Assembly: GCA_965603115.1 (NCBI GenBank)
Contig: CBFDBT010000163.1
Span: 1 to 6,278 of the forward strand
Length of the DNA stretch: 6,278 nucleotides
Direction: 5' to 3'
DNA from: CBFDBT01 sp965603115
GTDB lineage: Bacteria; Pseudomonadota; Alphaproteobacteria; Sphingomonadales; Kordiimonadaceae
Shown: positions 5,392 through 6,278 of the stretch, in pieces
Layout: each line of letters opens with the position of its first letter
Position numbering within the stretch: the stretch's first letter is position 1
Made by a program: the position numbers and the translations under genes
The notes under the pieces: model-generated
What the model was told of the DNA's origin: nothing
Seen by the model: the letters and a program-made list of their open reading frames with translations, nothing else
The model's database searches: none

Positions 5392-6278
5392 GACGGATTT
5401 ATTTCTATACGGGGTTAGTTGCTTTTTTTCTCATGCTAACGTTATTTTCCTTAAAAAGTGGTGCTGTAAACCTCTCGTGGTCTGACGTGTTTTATGGTCT
5501 TTTGGGCCAAGCGGATGAAAATGCTAATATTATCATCCAAGAGCTTCGCGTACCCCGCCTAATCCTCGCTTTCATCATTGGCGCTGGTCTTGGCATCTCG
5601 GGCGCTGCCCTGCAAGGTTTGTTGCGTAACCCGCTTGCTGACCCCGGTATCCTTGGCATATCGTCCGCAAGTGGTCTTGGCGGGGTCATCGCTGTTTATT
5701 ATGGTCTGTCCGCATCCTTTTCTTTTGCTCTGCCTATCATGGCGATAGCCTTTGGCGGGCTTGCTACCATCGTTCTAGTTATTATGGCCTCGCGAGATGC
5801 CAGTGTCCTCACCCTCATTTTGGCGGGTGTCGCTATATCTTCCATCGCAGGCGCTATGACAAGCCTTGCCATGAGCATGGCACCAACTCCACTAAGCCTG
5901 CAAGAAATGATCATGTGGATGCTAGGGTCATTAGAGAACCGCAGCATGACAGATGTCCAGCTCGCCGCGCCTTTCATTTTACTCGGTATTGCCATGATCC
6001 TTCCCACAGCCAAACCTCTTAGCACACTGGTGCTGGGTGAAGATGTTGCTAAGTCACTTGGCATTAATTTACCAAAGACCAGAAATTTAATTGTATTTGG
6101 ATCTGCTGCCTGTGTGGGCGCAGGAGTTGCTGTTGCAGGCATGATTGGTTTTATCGGCTTGATAGTGCCCCATCTTGTCCGCCCCTATGTTGGGCATGAT
6201 CCGGGGCGAAGCCTTATCCCAAGTGCTCTCTTAGGGGGACTATTTTTATTGCTGGCCGATATGATCGCCCGCCAACCA
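5388..6278 (+). CDS. btuC: B12 ABC-transporter permease, BtuC/FecCD family (C-terminus missing)
   Basis: Starting from the ATG at 5388 the frame stays open for 297 residues to the window end, so perhaps 30-40 residues are missing compared with the usual 320-340. It is a very hydrophobic inner-membrane protein of the FecCD family. Landmarks are the first segment (5-22), ELRVPRLILAFIIGAGLGISG (52-72), LQGLLRNPLADPGILGISSASGLG (75-98), LILAGVAISSIAGAMTSL (143-160), MWMLGSLENR (176-185), the ATPase-coupling loop LGEDVAKSLGIN (216-227), and GMIGFIGLIVPHLVRPYVGHDPGRSLIPSALLGGLFLLLADMIAR (251-295). R54 and R57 match the periplasmic arginines by which E. coli BtuC docks BtuF. The GGAG at 5376-5379 lies 8 bases before the ATG, which overlaps the btuF stop as ATGA. 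A BtuD-type ATPase gene is expected next, outside the window. Confidence 0.9.
   Translation, partial: MRRIYFYTGLVAFFLMLTLFSLKSGAVNLSWSDVFYGLLGQADENANIIIQELRVPRLILAFIIGAGLGISGAALQGLLRNPLADPGILGISSASGLGGVIAVYYGLSASFSFALPIMAIAFGGLATIVLVIMASRDASVLTLILAGVAISSIAGAMTSLAMSMAPTPLSLQEMIMWMLGSLENRSMTDVQLAAPFILLGIAMILPTAKPLSTLVLGEDVAKSLGINLPKTRNLIVFGSAACVGAGVAVAGMIGFIGLIVPHLVRPYVGHDPGRSLIPSALLGGLFLLLADMIARQP

Noticed and set aside
5492..6142. Minus-strand open frames opposite the permease gene.
   Set aside because: Low-complexity Ala/Met/Arg-rich shadows of a hydrophobic FecCD protein, which is in the opposite frame with full family motifs.

Overview
The window looks like a moderate-GC Alphaproteobacterium. 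The cold-shock protein (MANGTVKWFNATKGFGFIQPEDGG...) and the tightly packed B12-uptake operon have an alphaproteobacterial flavour. This is inference from protein style only, and no taxonomic marker is present. I see no mobile element, CRISPR array, tRNA or rRNA.

Layout. (1) Bases 1-637, minus strand: the N-terminal 212 residues of an extended short-chain dehydrogenase/reductase (NAD-dependent epimerase/dehydratase), cut by the window edge. (2) Bases 775-984, minus strand: a complete 69-aa CspA-family cold-shock protein with a long leader and a strand-specific intrinsic terminator at 721-752. (3) Bases 985-1625: a divergent regulatory region holding the csp promoter/leader, a near-perfect 18-bp dyad, and a plus-strand cobalamin riboswitch with a full B12 box, followed by a long helix able to bury the btuB Shine-Dalgarno and start codon. 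(4) Bases 1626-6278, plus strand: a B12-uptake operon of a BtuB-like TonB-dependent receptor, a signal-peptide-less cobalamin-binding-type protein, a periplasmic BtuF-like binding protein, and a BtuC/FecCD permease that runs off the window.

How the genes fit together. The receptor would bring corrinoid across the outer membrane with TonB energy. The BtuF-like protein would carry it through the periplasm to the BtuC permease, whose ATPase (BtuD) is probably just beyond the right edge. The riboswitch would shut this down when intracellular cobalamin is sufficient. Genes two to four are joined by ATGA stop/start overlaps, while a perfect 11-bp hairpin separates the receptor gene from them, which could set different expression levels.

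The system as a whole is known biology. The least understood parts are the cytoplasmic Peripla_BP_2-fold protein with its Cys-Asp-Val-Cys motif, and the base-pairing design of the riboswitch expression platform, which can be read directly from the sequence.
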